Positions 23,190 to 32,108 are shown, numbered from the stretch's first letter. The stretch is 44,736 bases of DNA from an uncultured Lachnospiraceae bacterium (GCA_900553355.1 USDK01000019.1:1-44736); one strand, 5' to 3'. Numbers and translations: made by a program. The notes: a model not told the origin generated them from the letters alone.

Positions 23190-25097
23190 ATGGAGAAGCG
23201 AAATTTATATCTGCATACAACGCCTGTAGAAGAAGCAAAAGAGCGGTATTGCAGGGCAGTGAAAGAATGTATTTCCATTCGAACGGAAGAAATCCCTGTT
23301 GACAAGAGCCTTGGGAGAGTTACGGCGGAAGCGGTCTATGCCAGACTTTGTTCGCCGCTGTTTAATGCGTCTGCGATGGACGGGATCGCAGTAGAAGCAA
23401 AGAAGACAAGAGGAGCCAGCGAAGAACATCCGCTGGTCTTAAGGCGGGGAGAAGATTTTCAGGTGGTAGATACCGGGGATCCGATCAGAGAGCCTTATGA
23501 CGCGGTGATCATGGCGGAGGATCTGTTGGAAATAGATGAAGATACGGTGCAGATCATGGCTGCTGTCGCGCCCTGGAATCACATCCGGCCGATCGGAGAA
23601 GATATTGTGGCCGGAGAGATGCTGCTGCCCGGTCATCATAGGATCCGTCCGGTGGATATCGGCGTGCTTCTTGGCGGAGGGATTTTGCAAGTCAGGGTTC
23701 ATGCGGTTCCCCGTGTCGGGATCATTCCCACAGGCACAGAGATGATCCCGCCGGGACAGGAACCGGAAGACGGTCAGATCATAGATTCTAATTCCGGGAT
23801 GTTTGCGGCGCTGGTACAGCAGTATGGAGGAGAGCCGGACCGTTTCCCGATCATTCATGATGATTATGAAAAGATCAGGGAAACGGTAAAAGAGGCTGTA
23901 TCCAGGGATGATCTGGTGATCGTGAACGCCGGATCCAGCGCGGGTACGGAGGATTATACGGTGCATGTCCTGCGGGAACTGGGGGAGGTTCTGATCCACG
24001 GGGTTGCCATTAAGCCTGGAAAGCCGGTGATTCTGGCGATTGTGGATCACAAACCGGTTATCGGACTTCCCGGGTATCCGGTGTCAGCATATATTGATTT
24101 TGAGACTTTTGTAAAGCCGGTCATAGAGTTTTTTACAGGCAGCAGTCTTAAGGCGCGTCCACTGGAGCAGGCAGTCATATCCAAACGCCTTGTTTCTTCT
24201 CTGAAGCATAAAGAATATGTACGGGTAAAGGTAGGAGAGGTGAACGGCCGCCTGGTGGCGTCGCCCCTTGCCAGAGGAGCGGCCGCGGCTACCAGCCTGG
24301 TAAAGGCGGACGGTGTATGTATCATCGATCAGAATCTGGAAGGTTATGAGGCCGGGGAACAGGTGCAGGTGGAACTGTGGGGGCCGAAGGATGAGATCCG
24401 CCATACGATCGTATCCGTGGGAAGTCACGATCTGATCATGGACTTTCTGGCAGATCTTTTGCCGGATCTGTTTCCGGGCGTACATCTTTCCAGTACGCAT
24501 GTTGGCAGCATGGCCGGACTGATGGCGCTGAAGCGGGGAGAAGCCCACATCGCGCCTACGCATCTTCTGGATGAAGAAACCGGCGTTTATAACATTGCCT
24601 ATCTGAAGCGGATCTTTCCGGACCGGGAGATGGCGTTGATCAAGGGTGTGAGCCGGATCCAGGGGCTGATGGTAAAAAAGGGCAATCCCAAAGGAATCCG
24701 TGGTGTGGAAGATCTGCCTGGATGCAGGTATGCCAACCGGCAGCGCGGCGCGGGCACCCGGGTGCTTCTGGATCATCTTCTGAAACAGGCTGGCATCCGT
24801 CCGGAGCAGATTGAAGGATATGAACTGGAGGCGGCAACCCATATGGCTGCGGCAGCCCTTGTGAAGGACGGGGGAGTGGACGCTGCGATGGGAATCTATG
24901 CGGCGGCAAAAGCCATGGACCTTTCTTTTATAGAAGTGGGAGAAGAGGAATATGATTTTGCCATTGAAAGGAAGAATCTGGAACTTCCCTTCATCCAGGA
25001 TTTTATCCAGGCGCTCCAGTCAGAGCCGTTTAAGTCCCGGGTGAAGGAAGCAGGCGGATATGGCACAGAGAATGCCGGAAAAATCATCCTGATATAA
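23190..25097 (+). CDS. MoeA fused to a periplasmic-binding-protein-like domain
   Basis: 635 aa. Residues ~1-400 are a full second MoeA (NASAMDGIAV, PTGTEMI, IIDSNSGMFAAL, VNAGSSAGTEDYT, KPGKPVI, GLPGYPVSAYIDF). Residues ~410-635 form a PBP-like (ModA/LysR-effector type) domain beginning HTIVSVGSHDLIMDFL, with LSSTHVGSMAGLMAL, GEAHIAPTHLLDEETG and CRYANRQRGAGTR. No signal peptide, so this PBP domain is cytoplasmic; in this known fusion family it may hold the oxyanion or a cofactor intermediate. The gene is 12 nt after moeA, so the two MoeA forms are co-expressed and may divide labour between Mo and W or between loading steps. Confidence 0.92.
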   Translation: MEKRNLYLHTTPVEEAKERYCRAVKECISIRTEEIPVDKSLGRVTAEAVYARLCSPLFNASAMDGIAVEAKKTRGASEEHPLVLRRGEDFQVVDTGDPIREPYDAVIMAEDLLEIDEDTVQIMAAVAPWNHIRPIGEDIVAGEMLLPGHHRIRPVDIGVLLGGGILQVRVHAVPRVGIIPTGTEMIPPGQEPEDGQIIDSNSGMFAALVQQYGGEPDRFPIIHDDYEKIRETVKEAVSRDDLVIVNAGSSAGTEDYTVHVLRELGEVLIHGVAIKPGKPVILAIVDHKPVIGLPGYPVSAYIDFETFVKPVIEFFTGSSLKARPLEQAVISKRLVSSLKHKEYVRVKVGEVNGRLVASPLARGAAAATSLVKADGVCIIDQNLEGYEAGEQVQVELWGPKDEIRHTIVSVGSHDLIMDFLADLLPDLFPGVHLSSTHVGSMAGLMALKRGEAHIAPTHLLDEETGVYNIAYLKRIFPDREMALIKGVSRIQGLMVKKGNPKGIRGVEDLPGCRYANRQRGAGTRVLLDHLLKQAGIRPEQIEGYELEAATHMAAAALVKDGGVDAAMGIYAAAKAMDLSFIEVGEEEYDFAIERKNLELPFIQDFIQALQSEPFKSRVKEAGGYGTENAGKIILI

Positions 25098-25114
25098 AGA
25101 CGGGGAGAATGTGT

Positions 25115-25834
25115 ATGAGATATGACAGGCAGATCCTGATGCCGGAGATCGGGATCGAGGGACAGAAAAAACTGGAAAGTGCTGTGGTAACTGTGATCGG
25201 CTGCGGCGGCCTGGGCTCGCCGGTCCTCACCTATCTTGCGCAAGCCGGTGTGGGGACGATACGCCTGGTGGACGGAGATATTGTTTCTGATACAAATCTG
25301 AACCGGCAATTTCTTTACCGGGAAGAAGACATCGGGAAGAAAAAGGCGGATCTGGCGGCGGAAAAGTTAAGGAGAATGAACCGGGGGATCCGCGTGGAGG
25401 CATTTGCCTGCGCTCTGACAGGAGAAAATGCCGGCCAGATCCTGAAAGGATCGGATGTTGTGGTGGACTGTGTGGACAGCCTTGCAGTCAGATGTATTGT
25501 CGGGAGATACTGCCTTGCAGAGGATATTTTCCTTGTGGAGGGAGCTGTGCAGGGGTTCTATGGGTATGTGATGGACATTTCCCGGGAAACGGCCTGTCTG
25601 GAATGTCTCGGGTATCATCTGGGAAAAAGTCCAGTACCTGTGCCGGCGCTTGGCGCCGCAGCCGGGGTGATCGGATGTCTGCAGGCGGTAGAGGCGGTGA
25701 AAAAGATCCTTGGGAGGAAGGAACTTCTTCTGGGGACAATGCTGCAGTACGACGGGTTAAACGGTGAATTTGATAAAATTGAGGTGGAAAAAGATCCAGA
25801 GTGCAGGGCGCATCTGTCCTGTCTGGAAGAATAG
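25115..25834 (+). CDS. MoeB/ThiF/HesA-type E1 adenylyltransferase
   Basis: 239-aa ubiquitin-activating-like enzyme. The nucleotide-binding loop GCGGLGSPVLTYLAQAGVG (~28-46), the ND..LNRQ-type segment DTNLNRQFLYREEDIG, the adenylation-site Asp region DVVVDCVDS and a CLEC zinc half-site (~164-167) are present; a second Cys pair near the end (C-x5-C) is loosely spaced. The expected reaction is adenylation of the C-terminal Gly of a MoaD-like carrier, here probably the protein at 15133. I start it at ATG 25115, 7 nt after GGGGAG; ATG 25109 is too close to that site. ThiF or HesA function cannot be excluded. Confidence 0.88.
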   Translation: MRYDRQILMPEIGIEGQKKLESAVVTVIGCGGLGSPVLTYLAQAGVGTIRLVDGDIVSDTNLNRQFLYREEDIGKKKADLAAEKLRRMNRGIRVEAFACALTGENAGQILKGSDVVVDCVDSLAVRCIVGRYCLAEDIFLVEGAVQGFYGYVMDISRETACLECLGYHLGKSPVPVPALGAAAGVIGCLQAVEAVKKILGRKELLLGTMLQYDGLNGEFDKIEVEKDPECRAHLSCLEE

Positions 25835-25855
25835 AGCAGGAGGATAGAGGATACG

Positions 25856-26788
25856 ATGGGAAAGGTACTTGGAATCTGTGTCAGCGAGAAGAGAGGCACA
25901 CAGAAAAAAGAGGTAAACGAAGCGGTTTTAAAAGAGAACTGGGGAATCGAGGGCGACGCCCATGCCGGAGACTGGCACCGCCAGGTGAGCCTTCTGTCTT
26001 TTGAAAAGATCGAGGCATTTCGCGAAAGAGGAGCAGATGTGGACTTTGGAGCCTTTGGAGAGAACCTGATCGTGGAGGGATACGATCTTCGCAGGCTTCC
26101 GGTGGGAACCCGGTTCCGGATCGGCGAGGCGGTACTGGAACTGACGCAGATCGGCAAAGAATGCCACAGCCACTGTGAGATCTATAAGAAAATGGGAGAC
26201 TGTATCATGCCAAGAGAAGGTGTGTTTACCGAGGTGGTAAAAGGCGGGCGGATCCGTAAGGGAGACGCGGTGGAGATGGAGGCGCCGTCCCCGGACCGCC
26301 CCTACACAGCCGCGGTCATCACCTTAAGTGACAAGGGCGTAAAAGGAGAGCGGGAGGACAAAAGCGGCCCGAAGATCTGTGAACTGGCAGAAGCGGCTGG
26401 ATATCAGATCAGGGAGACACTGCTCCTTGCAGACGGCATCGAGCCGTTAAAGAGCCAGCTGATCCGTCTGGCGGACCAGCGGCAGATGGATGTGATCTTC
26501 ACAACCGGCGGCACCGGATTCTCCGAACGGGATCTGACGCCGGAAGCCACGATCCAGGCCTGCGACCGGATGGCAAACGGCATCGCGGACGCCATCCGTA
26601 ATTATTCTATGACGATCACGCCCCGGGCCATGTTCAGCCGGGCGGTCTCCGGGATCCGGGGAAAGACCCTGATCATCAACCTGCCGGGAAGCCCAAAGGC
26701 AGTGGCGGAAGCGCTGGAGTTTCTTCTGCCGCAGCTGGATCACGGGCTGGATATCCTGCGGGGAACCGGCGGCGAATGCGCAAGATAA
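25856..26788 (+). CDS. MOSC domain fused to MogA/MoaB molybdopterin adenylyltransferase
   Basis: 310 aa, two domains. Residues ~1-143 are a MOSC domain: VSEKRG, GIEGDAHAGDWHRQVSLL, FGENLIVEG and the Cys cluster C-HSH-C-x8-C. Residues ~150-310 are MogA/MoaB-like: AAVITLSDKG, TTGGTGFSERDLTPEA (the molybdopterin-binding loop) and NLPGSPKAVAEALEFLLPQLDHGL. MogA adenylylates molybdopterin to make the substrate of MoeA; the MOSC part may bind finished cofactor or sulfur. It is the last gene of the island, 22 nt after the E1 gene. Its MOSC half is the intact paralogue of the broken gene at 12114. Confidence 0.93.
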   Translation: MGKVLGICVSEKRGTQKKEVNEAVLKENWGIEGDAHAGDWHRQVSLLSFEKIEAFRERGADVDFGAFGENLIVEGYDLRRLPVGTRFRIGEAVLELTQIGKECHSHCEIYKKMGDCIMPREGVFTEVVKGGRIRKGDAVEMEAPSPDRPYTAAVITLSDKGVKGEREDKSGPKICELAEAAGYQIRETLLLADGIEPLKSQLIRLADQRQMDVIFTTGGTGFSERDLTPEATIQACDRMANGIADAIRNYSMTITPRAMFSRAVSGIRGKTLIINLPGSPKAVAEALEFLLPQLDHGLDILRGTGGECAR

Positions 26789-26851
26789 CAGGCTTTAGAC
26801 TGCGCACCATGAAGGAATGGGAGTTAATCGCTTCCTTTGGTGGCATAAAGA

Positions 26852-26877
26852 AAGGTGGCCAGATACCAGGCCACCTT
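26852..26877 (-). terminator. Terminator of the S1-domain gene
   Basis: Perfect 9-bp stem AAGGTGGCC / GGCCACCTT with an 8-nt loop. On the minus strand it lies 9 nt beyond the stop at 26886 and is followed by TTTCTTTATG. On the plus strand the hairpin would also obstruct read-through from the cofactor operon, but no plus-strand U-run follows. Confidence 0.75.
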
Positions 26878-26885
26878 AAAAAATA

Positions 26886-27557
26886 TTAGAGTTTTAGGTT
26901 TTTAAAGAGATCGCCCAGGCTGGTGCCGATGTTCTCGGATTTGGGAATTTCTACCTTTTCTACAGGAGCTTCTTCCCGTTCTTCCAGGGCTTTCATGCTC
27001 AGGCTGATCTTGCCGTCTTTGATGCCGATGATCTTTACCTTCACCTCGTCGCCTACATTCAGCACGTCTTTGGGGGATTTTACCCGTTTCTGGCTGATCT
27101 GTGAAACGTGTACCAGGCCGGAAAGACCGTCCTCCAGACGGACAAAGGCTCCGTAATTCTGCAGAGACTCTACGGTTCCTGTCATGACAGTGCCGATCTG
27201 GATATTTGCGATTTTTTCTTCCATCGCTTTTTTCTCTTTTTCCTTCAGGATCTCACGGGCGGACAGCACCAGACGGTTTTCTGCCTCGTCTGCTTCGATG
27301 ACCCGGACTTCAATATCTTTCAGAAGATAGGTCTCCAGATCCTCGATATAGGAAAGGGAAAGCTTGGATGCTGGAATAAAGCCGCGCAGTCCTTCTACCA
27401 TAGCAATGGCGCCGCCATTGACGATTCCTTCTACCTTGACCGGAAGGATGGTCTTGTTTTCCATGTATGACTGAACAACGTTCCAGGGATTAGCATCATC
27501 AAAATGCTCCTCCAGGTCAGCCATTGTTGTTTCTTCCTGTAATAATTCTTCGCTCAT
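26886..27557 (-). CDS. S1 RNA-binding-domain protein (two S1 repeats)
   Basis: 223 aa with two S1 (OB-fold) domains: a degenerate first one (~38-105, 'LPVKVEGIVNGGAIAMVEGLRGFIP') and a canonical second one (~120-190, GTVMTGTVESLQNYGAFVRLEDGLSGLVHVSQIS). It resembles the small ribosomal-protein-S1-like proteins of clostridia that lack the six repeats of E. coli S1. Likely RNA- or ribosome-associated. The C-terminus (SLGDLFKNLKL) is short and conserved-looking. Monocistronic on the minus strand, with a terminator just downstream and ribosome-binding site AAAGGAAC before the ATG. Confidence 0.9.
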   Translation of the reverse strand: MSEELLQEETTMADLEEHFDDANPWNVVQSYMENKTILPVKVEGIVNGGAIAMVEGLRGFIPASKLSLSYIEDLETYLLKDIEVRVIEADEAENRLVLSAREILKEKEKKAMEEKIANIQIGTVMTGTVESLQNYGAFVRLEDGLSGLVHVSQISQKRVKSPKDVLNVGDEVKVKIIGIKDGKISLSMKALEEREEAPVEKVEIPKSENIGTSLGDLFKNLKL

Positions 27558-27663
27558 AGTCTTAAAGTTCCTTTCTCAGAGTAGTTTTTGTATCCATATT
27601 TACATATTTCTTTCAGTATAGCATAATTTTCCGGACTTGTTCAAAGAAAAATGAATTCTTTAT

Positions 27664-27724
27664 CTAAATTTATGGTTGACGAAAGGAAGAAAAGATGGCA
27701 AGCTTAAATTTAGGGTCATCTTTT
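27664..27724. promoter_or_regulatory. Two interleaved inverted repeats upstream of the pyrophosphatase gene
   Basis: CTAAATTTA (27664-27672) pairs with TAAATTTAG (27705-27713), and AAAAGATG (27690-27697) pairs with CATCTTTT (27717-27724). The arms alternate, so the two stems exclude each other or form a pseudoknot. A TTGACG at 27676-27681 could be a -35 box, but no good -10 follows. Possibly a regulatory leader; the AT-rich repeats could also be chance. Confidence 0.4.
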
Positions 27725-27755
27725 ATGGCAGATGTCGAGTGAGGTGTAAGAATTT

Positions 27756-29402
27756 ATGGGAAAGAAATCAGGAAAAGTATATGTGGTAGGGCATAAGAAT
27801 CCGGATACAGATTCCATCTGTTCTGCAATCGCATATGCTCATTTGAAAAAAGAAATTACAGGAGAAGAGTATGTTCCCAGAAGAGCCGGGCTTATCAATG
27901 AAGAAACAGCCTACGTCCTTCAGCGGTTCGGTGTGGACGCACCGCCTCTTCTGCAGAATGTCAAACTCCAGGTGAAGGATATCGATATCCACAAGATCGA
28001 CGGTGTGGATCCGCAGATGTCTATTAAAGATACCTGGCAGAAAATGAAAGAAAATAATATCAAAACAATTCCTGTTCTGAAGGATGAAGAGCTGGTTGGT
28101 GTGATCTCTACCGGAGATATAGCTACATCCTATATGGACGTATATGACAACCGGGTACTGTCAGCTGCAAAGACTCAGTACCGCAATATTATCAAAACGC
28201 TGGACGGTACGCTGGTGACCGGCAACGAGCACGGGCATTTCACCAAAGGAAAAGTGGCGATCGGTGCATCCAATCCGGATCTGATGGAACAGTTTATCGA
28301 GAAAGACGATCTGGTCATCCTGGGAAACCGGTATGAGTCTCAGGCCTGTGCGGTGGATATCGACGCCAGCTGCCTGGTGGTATGCCAGAATGCGGAAGTG
28401 CCGGATGAGCTGATTAAAAAGGCGGAGGAGCAGAGTATTGTCATCATCCGCACGCCGCATGATACATTTACGGTGGCAAGGCTGATCAACCAGAGTATCC
28501 CGGTGAAATATTTTATGACAAAGACACCGCTGACCAGCTTCCAGCTCAATGATTATGTGGATGATATCAAGGAAGTTATGACGAAAAAGAAGTTCCGTGA
28601 TTTCCCGATCCTGGACCGGCACGGACGGTTCCGCGGCTTTATTTCCAGGCGGCGATTCCTGGATGTAAGTAAGAAAAAGGTTATCCTGGTAGACCACAAT
28701 GAGAAATCCCAGGCCGTAGACGGCATCGAGGAGGCGGAGATCGTGGAGATCATCGACCATCACCGGCTGGGAAATATTGAGACGGTAGGACCTGTATTTT
28801 TCCGGAATCAGCCGGTGGGCTGTACAGCGACGATCGTGTATCAGATGTATCAGGAGGCCGGGGTTAAGATCAGCCGGACGATTGCCGGGCTTTTGTGCTC
28901 CGCGATCATTTCGGATACATTGTTGTTCCGTTCGCCTACATGTACGGCAGTGGATGAAAAGACGGCCAAAAAGCTTGCGAAGATCGCAGAGGTCGATCTG
29001 GAACAGCTGGCCAGTGAGATGTTCCGGGCAGGAAGCAATCTGCAGGGCAAGAGTGCGGAAGAAATCTGCTTCCAGGACTTTAAGCAGTTTACGGTCAACG
29101 ATATGGTATTCGGCGTAGGACAGATCAATTCGATGAATAAAGAAGAACTGGATGAGATCCGGCAGACCCTGGATCCTCATCTTCCAAAGGTATTGAAGGA
29201 CCACAATCTGCAGATGATCTTCTTCATGCTGACAGATATCCTGGAAGAGTCCACAGAGCTTCTGTGCTGTGGAGCCGGGGCAAAGGAAAAGGTGCTGGAG
29301 GCCTTTGATCTCAGGGAGGATACAGACCGGATCATTCTGAAAGGCGTGGTATCCAGGAAAAAGCAGCTGATCCCTACGCTTGTGAGCACAATGCAGCAGT
29401 AG
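27756..29402 (+). CDS. Manganese-dependent inorganic pyrophosphatase with CBS-DRTGG-CBS regulatory insert
   Basis: Family II (DHH) pyrophosphatase, hydrolysing PPi to phosphate in the cytoplasm. The N-terminal DHH motif (GHKNPDTDSICSAIAYA, ~12-28), a first CBS domain (~73-125), a DRTGG-like domain (~130-245), a second CBS domain (~250-305), then VDHNEKSQ, the signature DHH at ~334-336 and the C-terminal DHHA2 domain. The insert inside the catalytic domain marks the nucleotide-regulated CBS-PPase type of clostridia, inhibited by AMP/ADP and activated by ATP or diadenosine polyphosphates in characterised members. 548 aa is full length. Confidence 0.94.
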   Translation: MGKKSGKVYVVGHKNPDTDSICSAIAYAHLKKEITGEEYVPRRAGLINEETAYVLQRFGVDAPPLLQNVKLQVKDIDIHKIDGVDPQMSIKDTWQKMKENNIKTIPVLKDEELVGVISTGDIATSYMDVYDNRVLSAAKTQYRNIIKTLDGTLVTGNEHGHFTKGKVAIGASNPDLMEQFIEKDDLVILGNRYESQACAVDIDASCLVVCQNAEVPDELIKKAEEQSIVIIRTPHDTFTVARLINQSIPVKYFMTKTPLTSFQLNDYVDDIKEVMTKKKFRDFPILDRHGRFRGFISRRRFLDVSKKKVILVDHNEKSQAVDGIEEAEIVEIIDHHRLGNIETVGPVFFRNQPVGCTATIVYQMYQEAGVKISRTIAGLLCSAIISDTLLFRSPTCTAVDEKTAKKLAKIAEVDLEQLASEMFRAGSNLQGKSAEEICFQDFKQFTVNDMVFGVGQINSMNKEELDEIRQTLDPHLPKVLKDHNLQMIFFMLTDILEESTELLCCGAGAKEKVLEAFDLREDTDRIILKGVVSRKKQLIPTLVSTMQQ

Positions 29403-29432
29403 GAGATGACAGGAAAGAAAGGATAATATGCT

Positions 29433-29999
29433 ATGGGAAGACAAGTGTGGAAGCCGGGAAATATGCTGTATCCGCTTCCGGCGGTGATGGTGAGCGCCGC
29501 CGACAAGGCAGGCAGTGCAAATATACTGACGGTGGCCTGGACAGGCACCATCTGTACAGATCCGGCGATGCTTTATATTTCCGTGCGCCCGGAGCGCTAT
29601 TCCTACGGAATGATCCGGGAAACCGGAGAATTTGTTGTGAATCTTACGACGGAGGAGCTTGCAAAGGCCACGGACTGGTGCGGTGTAAAATCTGGAAGAG
29701 ATGTGGATAAGTGGAAGGAAATGGGGCTGACAAAGGGGAAAGCGAGTACCCTTTCTTATGCGCCGGTGATCCTGGAAAGCCCGGTGAATATCGAGTGTAA
29801 GGTGACAGAGGTCAAAGAACTGGGAAGCCATCACATGTTTCTTGCCAGGGTAACGGCTGTTCAGGTCGATGAGAAATATATGAAGAAAAATGGAAAATTT
29901 GAGCTGAACCATACCGGGCTTCTGGCTTATTCCCATGGGGAATATCTGGGACTTGGCAAAAGCCTGGGAAGATTCGGATGGAGTGTTAAGAAAAGATAG
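29433..29999 (+). CDS. Flavin reductase family / flavoredoxin-like FMN-binding protein
   Basis: 188-aa protein of the flavin-reductase-like split-barrel family. It opens with 'PLPAVMVSAADKAGSANILTVAWTGTICTDPAMLYISVRP', the FMN-phosphate-binding region, and contains RYSYGMIRETGEFVVNLTT and a C-terminal HTGLLAYSHGEYLGLG. In anaerobes such proteins carry FMN and exchange electrons with ferredoxin or reduce flavins; the partner is not evident. It lies 30 nt after the pyrophosphatase and ends at a strong terminator. Confidence 0.88.
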   Translation: MGRQVWKPGNMLYPLPAVMVSAADKAGSANILTVAWTGTICTDPAMLYISVRPERYSYGMIRETGEFVVNLTTEELAKATDWCGVKSGRDVDKWKEMGLTKGKASTLSYAPVILESPVNIECKVTEVKELGSHHMFLARVTAVQVDEKYMKKNGKFELNHTGLLAYSHGEYLGLGKSLGRFGWSVKKR

Positions 30000-30004
30000 C
30001 TTCT

Positions 30005-30034
30005 GAAAAACTGCGGATATTCCGCAGTTTTTCT
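30005..30034 (+). terminator. Intrinsic terminator after flavin reductase
   Basis: AAAAACTGCGGA TAT TCCGCAGTTTTT: a 12-bp A/T-flanked stem with a 3-nt loop and a T-run. It would work in both directions. Confidence 0.9.
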
Positions 30035-30059
30035 TGGCATACAGGAATGGAGAAGACTT

Positions 30060-30785
30060 ATGGTACATGAATTTTCAAGGACGGAGCTTCTGATCGGAGA
30101 AGAGGCGCTCGGGAAGCTTCGAAGGACAACGGTCCTGGTGCTTGGAGTGGGGGGCGTAGGCTCCCACTGCATCGAGGCCCTGGCAAGGAGCGGCGTGGGA
30201 AGACTGATCCTGGTGGATAATGATAAGGTGTCTCTTACTAATATCAACCGTCAGTCCATCGCGTATCACAGTACGGTGGGAAGGTATAAGACTGAAATCA
30301 TGAAAGAAAGGATCCATGATATCTGTCCGGAGACAGAAGTCCTTACTTACGAAACCTTTGTGCTGCCGGAAAATATCGAAGAGATTTTCAAGATCCGTCC
30401 GGATTATATCATCGATGCCATCGATACGGTGACAGCGAAACTTGCCGTGATCGAGAAGGCAAAGAAAGAAGAGATCCCGCTGATCAGCTGCATGGGTACC
30501 GGCAATAAACTGCATCCGGAACTGTTTGAGATCGCGGATATCAGCAGTACATCCGTCTGCCCGCTCTGCAAGGTAATGAGAAAAGAGCTGAAGGCAAGAG
30601 GGATCCATGGGGTGAAAGTGTTATATTCAAAAGAGAAGCCTGTGGATGTATCCGGCAAAGAGACAGGAGAAGAAAAAGGGGGCAAAAGGTCGCTGCCTGG
30701 GAGTATTTCTTTTACGCCGCCGGTGGCAGGGCTTCTGATCGCCGGAGAGGCAGTCCGGGAAATCATTGGATGGGAAGGAAGATAG
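30060..30785 (+). CDS. tcdA: tRNA threonylcarbamoyladenosine dehydratase TcdA
   Basis: E1-like ATP-dependent enzyme that cyclises t6A to ct6A at position 37 of ANN-decoding tRNAs. The 241-aa protein begins with FSRTELLIGEEALGKL (TcdA-type N-terminus), the nucleotide-binding loop GVGGVGSHCIEALARSGVG, LTNINRQ, IDAIDTVTAKL and the late VCPLCKVMRKELK segment, with TcdA-like residues in place of the zinc CxxC sites of MoeB. This distinguishes it from the cofactor E1 at 25115. It is 6 nt upstream of rarA, probably the same transcript. Confidence 0.92.
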   Translation: MVHEFSRTELLIGEEALGKLRRTTVLVLGVGGVGSHCIEALARSGVGRLILVDNDKVSLTNINRQSIAYHSTVGRYKTEIMKERIHDICPETEVLTYETFVLPENIEEIFKIRPDYIIDAIDTVTAKLAVIEKAKKEEIPLISCMGTGNKLHPELFEIADISSTSVCPLCKVMRKELKARGIHGVKVLYSKEKPVDVSGKETGEEKGGKRSLPGSISFTPPVAGLLIAGEAVREIIGWEGR

Positions 30786-30791
30786 GAAGCA

Positions 30792-32108
30792 ATGGATTTA
30801 TTTGATTATATGTGGGAACAAAACCAGGAAAAGGAATCGCCGCTTGCGTCCAGACTAAGGCCCACGACTCTGGATGAGGTGGTGGGGCAGCAGCATATCA
30901 TCGGGAAGGATAAGCTGCTGTACCGGGCGATCAAGGCAGACAAGCTAAGCTCTGTTATTTTCTATGGGCCGCCGGGAACCGGGAAGACGACGCTTGCAAA
31001 GGTCATTGCCCATACCACCAGTGCGGAGTTTACCCAGATCAACGCTACGGTAGCGGGGAAAAAGGATATGGAAGAGGTAGTAAAGAAAGCCCAGGATCTG
31101 CAGGGGATGTACCAGAAAAGGACGATTCTTTTTATAGATGAGATCCACCGGTTCAATAAAGGGCAGCAGGATTATCTTCTGCCGTTTGTGGAGGACGGGA
31201 CCATCATTCTGATCGGCGCTACTACAGAAAATCCGTATTTTGAGGTAAATAGTGCGCTGATCTCCCGGTCGGTTATCTTTGAGCTCTATCCCCTGGAGCC
31301 GGAGGATATCAAAACCTTGATCCGCCGGGCGGTTTATGATGTGGAAAAGGGAATGGGAAGCTATCAGGCGGTGATCGAGGATGACGCACTTTCTTTCCTG
31401 GCAGACATCTGCGGCGGAGATGCAAGAAGCGCTTTAAATGCAGTGGAGCTGGGGATCCTGACGACGGAGCGAAGCGAAGACGGAAAGATCCATCTGACTC
31501 TTCCGGTAGCCAGTGAATGTATCCAGAAGCGGGTGGTCCGCTACGATAAGACCGGGGATAATCATTATGACACGATTTCTGCATTTATTAAAAGTATGCG
31601 GGGATCTGATCCGGATGCGGCGGTCTACTACCTGGCCAAAATGCTCTATGCCGGGGAGGATATCAAGTTCATCGCCCGCAGGATCATGATATGTGCGTCA
31701 GAGGATGTGGGAAATGCAGACCCTATGGCTCTTAACGTGGCGGTTTCAGCGGCTCAGGCAGTGGAGAGGATCGGTATGCCGGAGGCCCAGATCATCCTTT
31801 CGCAGGCAGTGACCTATGTAGCCACAGCGCCTAAGAGCAATTCTGCAACAAATGCGATCTTTTCAGCGATGGAAAGCGTGAGATCTAAGAAAACGACGGT
31901 GCCCTCCCATCTTCAGGATGCGCATTATAAGGGCGCCGGAAAGCTGGGGCACGGCATCGGCTACCGGTATGCCCACGATTATCCTCATCATTATGTAGAG
32001 CAGCAGTACCTGCCGGATGAGATCCTGGGTGCGAAGTTCTATGAACCCGGCGAGAACGGATATGAAAAGAAGATCGGGGAATGGATGAAATTTTTAAGGG
32101 GCGAATAG
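30792..32108 (+). CDS. rarA: Replication-associated recombination ATPase RarA (MgsA)
   Basis: AAA+ clamp-loader-like ATPase that acts at stalled replication forks. Shows Walker A GPPGTGKTT (~60-68), Walker B LFIDEIHRFNK, sensor-1 GATTENP, the arginine-finger region (SALISRS) and the RarA C-terminal tetramerisation part (KSMRGSDPDAAVYYLA ... GYRYAHDYPHHY). 438 aa is standard. The stop codon lies within the loop of a perfect hairpin shared with the convergent ferredoxin gene. Confidence 0.96.
   Translation: MDLFDYMWEQNQEKESPLASRLRPTTLDEVVGQQHIIGKDKLLYRAIKADKLSSVIFYGPPGTGKTTLAKVIAHTTSAEFTQINATVAGKKDMEEVVKKAQDLQGMYQKRTILFIDEIHRFNKGQQDYLLPFVEDGTIILIGATTENPYFEVNSALISRSVIFELYPLEPEDIKTLIRRAVYDVEKGMGSYQAVIEDDALSFLADICGGDARSALNAVELGILTTERSEDGKIHLTLPVASECIQKRVVRYDKTGDNHYDTISAFIKSMRGSDPDAAVYYLAKMLYAGEDIKFIARRIMICASEDVGNADPMALNVAVSAAQAVERIGMPEAQIILSQAVTYVATAPKSNSATNAIFSAMESVRSKKTTVPSHLQDAHYKGAGKLGHGIGYRYAHDYPHHYVEQQYLPDEILGAKFYEPGENGYEKKIGEWMKFLRGE

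Noticed and set aside
28161..30068. 635-codon open frame antisense to the pyrophosphatase and flavin reductase genes
   Set aside because: It crosses two convincing plus-strand genes and the terminator at 30005, and its product is His/Arg/Leu-rich without recognisable motifs.
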